This document shows positions 63,890 to 64,000 of a stretch of 64,000 nucleotides of DNA, in pieces. Source of the stretch: Tatlockia sp. (GTDB taxonomy: Bacteria > Pseudomonadota > Gammaproteobacteria > Legionellales > Legionellaceae); assembly GCA_013697725.1 (NCBI GenBank), contig JACCWI010000040.1, positions 62,001 through 126,000 of the forward strand, read 5' to 3'. Positions within the stretch are counted from its first letter, which is position 1; each line of letters begins with the position of its first letter. Under the pieces are notes generated by a model, which made no database searches, was not told where the DNA came from, and worked only from the letters and a program-made list of their open reading frames with translations. The translations under genes were made by a program, and so were the position numbers.

Positions 63890-64000
63890 GACGTCCTAGC
63901 TCGGCAAGTAATTCGGCGTGATATTCTCTTTTCAGCGCATCAATTACTGGTGAAAGCCCGCCGGCTATTACTTCATTCAGTTGGTAAAGAGTTAAATTAA
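63882..64000 (-). CDS. prfA: Peptide chain release factor 1, C-terminal end only
   Basis: The last 38 codons of a gene entering from the right edge read NLTLYQLNEVIAGG, then a helical tail ending LLAELGRHD, matching the C-terminus of RF1 (INLTLYKLDEV in relatives). It stops at TGA 63884-63882 inside the start of prmC. RF1 ends translation at UAA/UAG. Confidence 0.9.
   Translation of the reverse strand, partial: NLTLYQLNEVIAGGLSPVIDALKREYHAELLAELGRHD

Overview
The window is chromosomal DNA from a Legionella species that is probably not L. pneumophila. The evidence is an almost complete Dot/Icm type IVB secretion locus at 25.5-48.6 kb in the order icmT-S-(fir)-Q-P-O-N-M-L-K-E-G-C-D-J-B on the + strand, with icmH-icmF converging from the - strand. 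Supporting signs are low G+C, a GDSL phospholipase of the PlaA type, proteins with eukaryote-like domains, and Legionella-style housekeeping genes. The slot that holds icmR in L. pneumophila carries an unrelated-looking 94-residue gene, as expected for the species-specific 'fir' genes.

Layout. 0-7.4 kb: a sugar-nucleotide/glycan cluster. It has the divergent start of a nucleotidyltransferase, an FAD-dependent mutase-like enzyme, a family 2 glycosyltransferase, a coupled SIS isomerase-transaldolase-GHMP kinase trio, a multi-pass membrane protein and an NAD-dependent epimerase. 7.5-8.6 kb: a RhoGEF (Dbl-homology) protein, a strong effector candidate. 8.7-12.1 kb: an NAD-glutamate dehydrogenase without the usual N-terminal region. 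12.1-17.2 kb: a PAS protein, a coiled-coil/membrane protein and a secreted subtilase next to a second exported protein. 17.5-23.3 kb: housekeeping genes (response regulator, comM, ubiK, PII, EVE protein, 5-formyl-THF cyclo-ligase, a PA3496-like gene with pabC, and a TVP38-family protein). 23.3-25.4 kb: an unrecognised 541-residue protein and, divergently, a 65-residue gene behind a near-perfect PmrA-type box. 25.5-48.6 kb: Dot/Icm, with osmC, a Popeye-like cyclic-nucleotide-binding membrane protein, tdk and a small charged protein between icmB and icmF. 49-64 kb: mostly housekeeping genes (MFS exporter, ahpC-ahpD, fadH, DEAD-box helicase, GDSL lipase, djlA, waaA, diguanylate cyclase, dksA, prmC, and the 3' end of prfA).

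How it fits together. icmT/S/Q/fir encode chaperone and pore-related factors. icmO/P/J/S belong to the type IV coupling complex. icmN/K/E/G with icmL/M build the envelope-spanning core, icmB is the cytoplasmic ATPase, and icmH/F stabilise the core. Visible regulatory candidates are paired CTTAAK half-sites spaced as in a PmrA box before the 65-residue gene and before fir, a GTAAA-type CpxR-like site before fir, and TATACT/TATAAT -10 elements before icmT, icmQ and icmP. The least explained pieces are the Rho GEF, the Popeye-like protein, the PmrA-box small gene with its 541-residue neighbour, and the heptose-like pathway with its own transaldolase. All calls are by eye from sequence; no database search was run.
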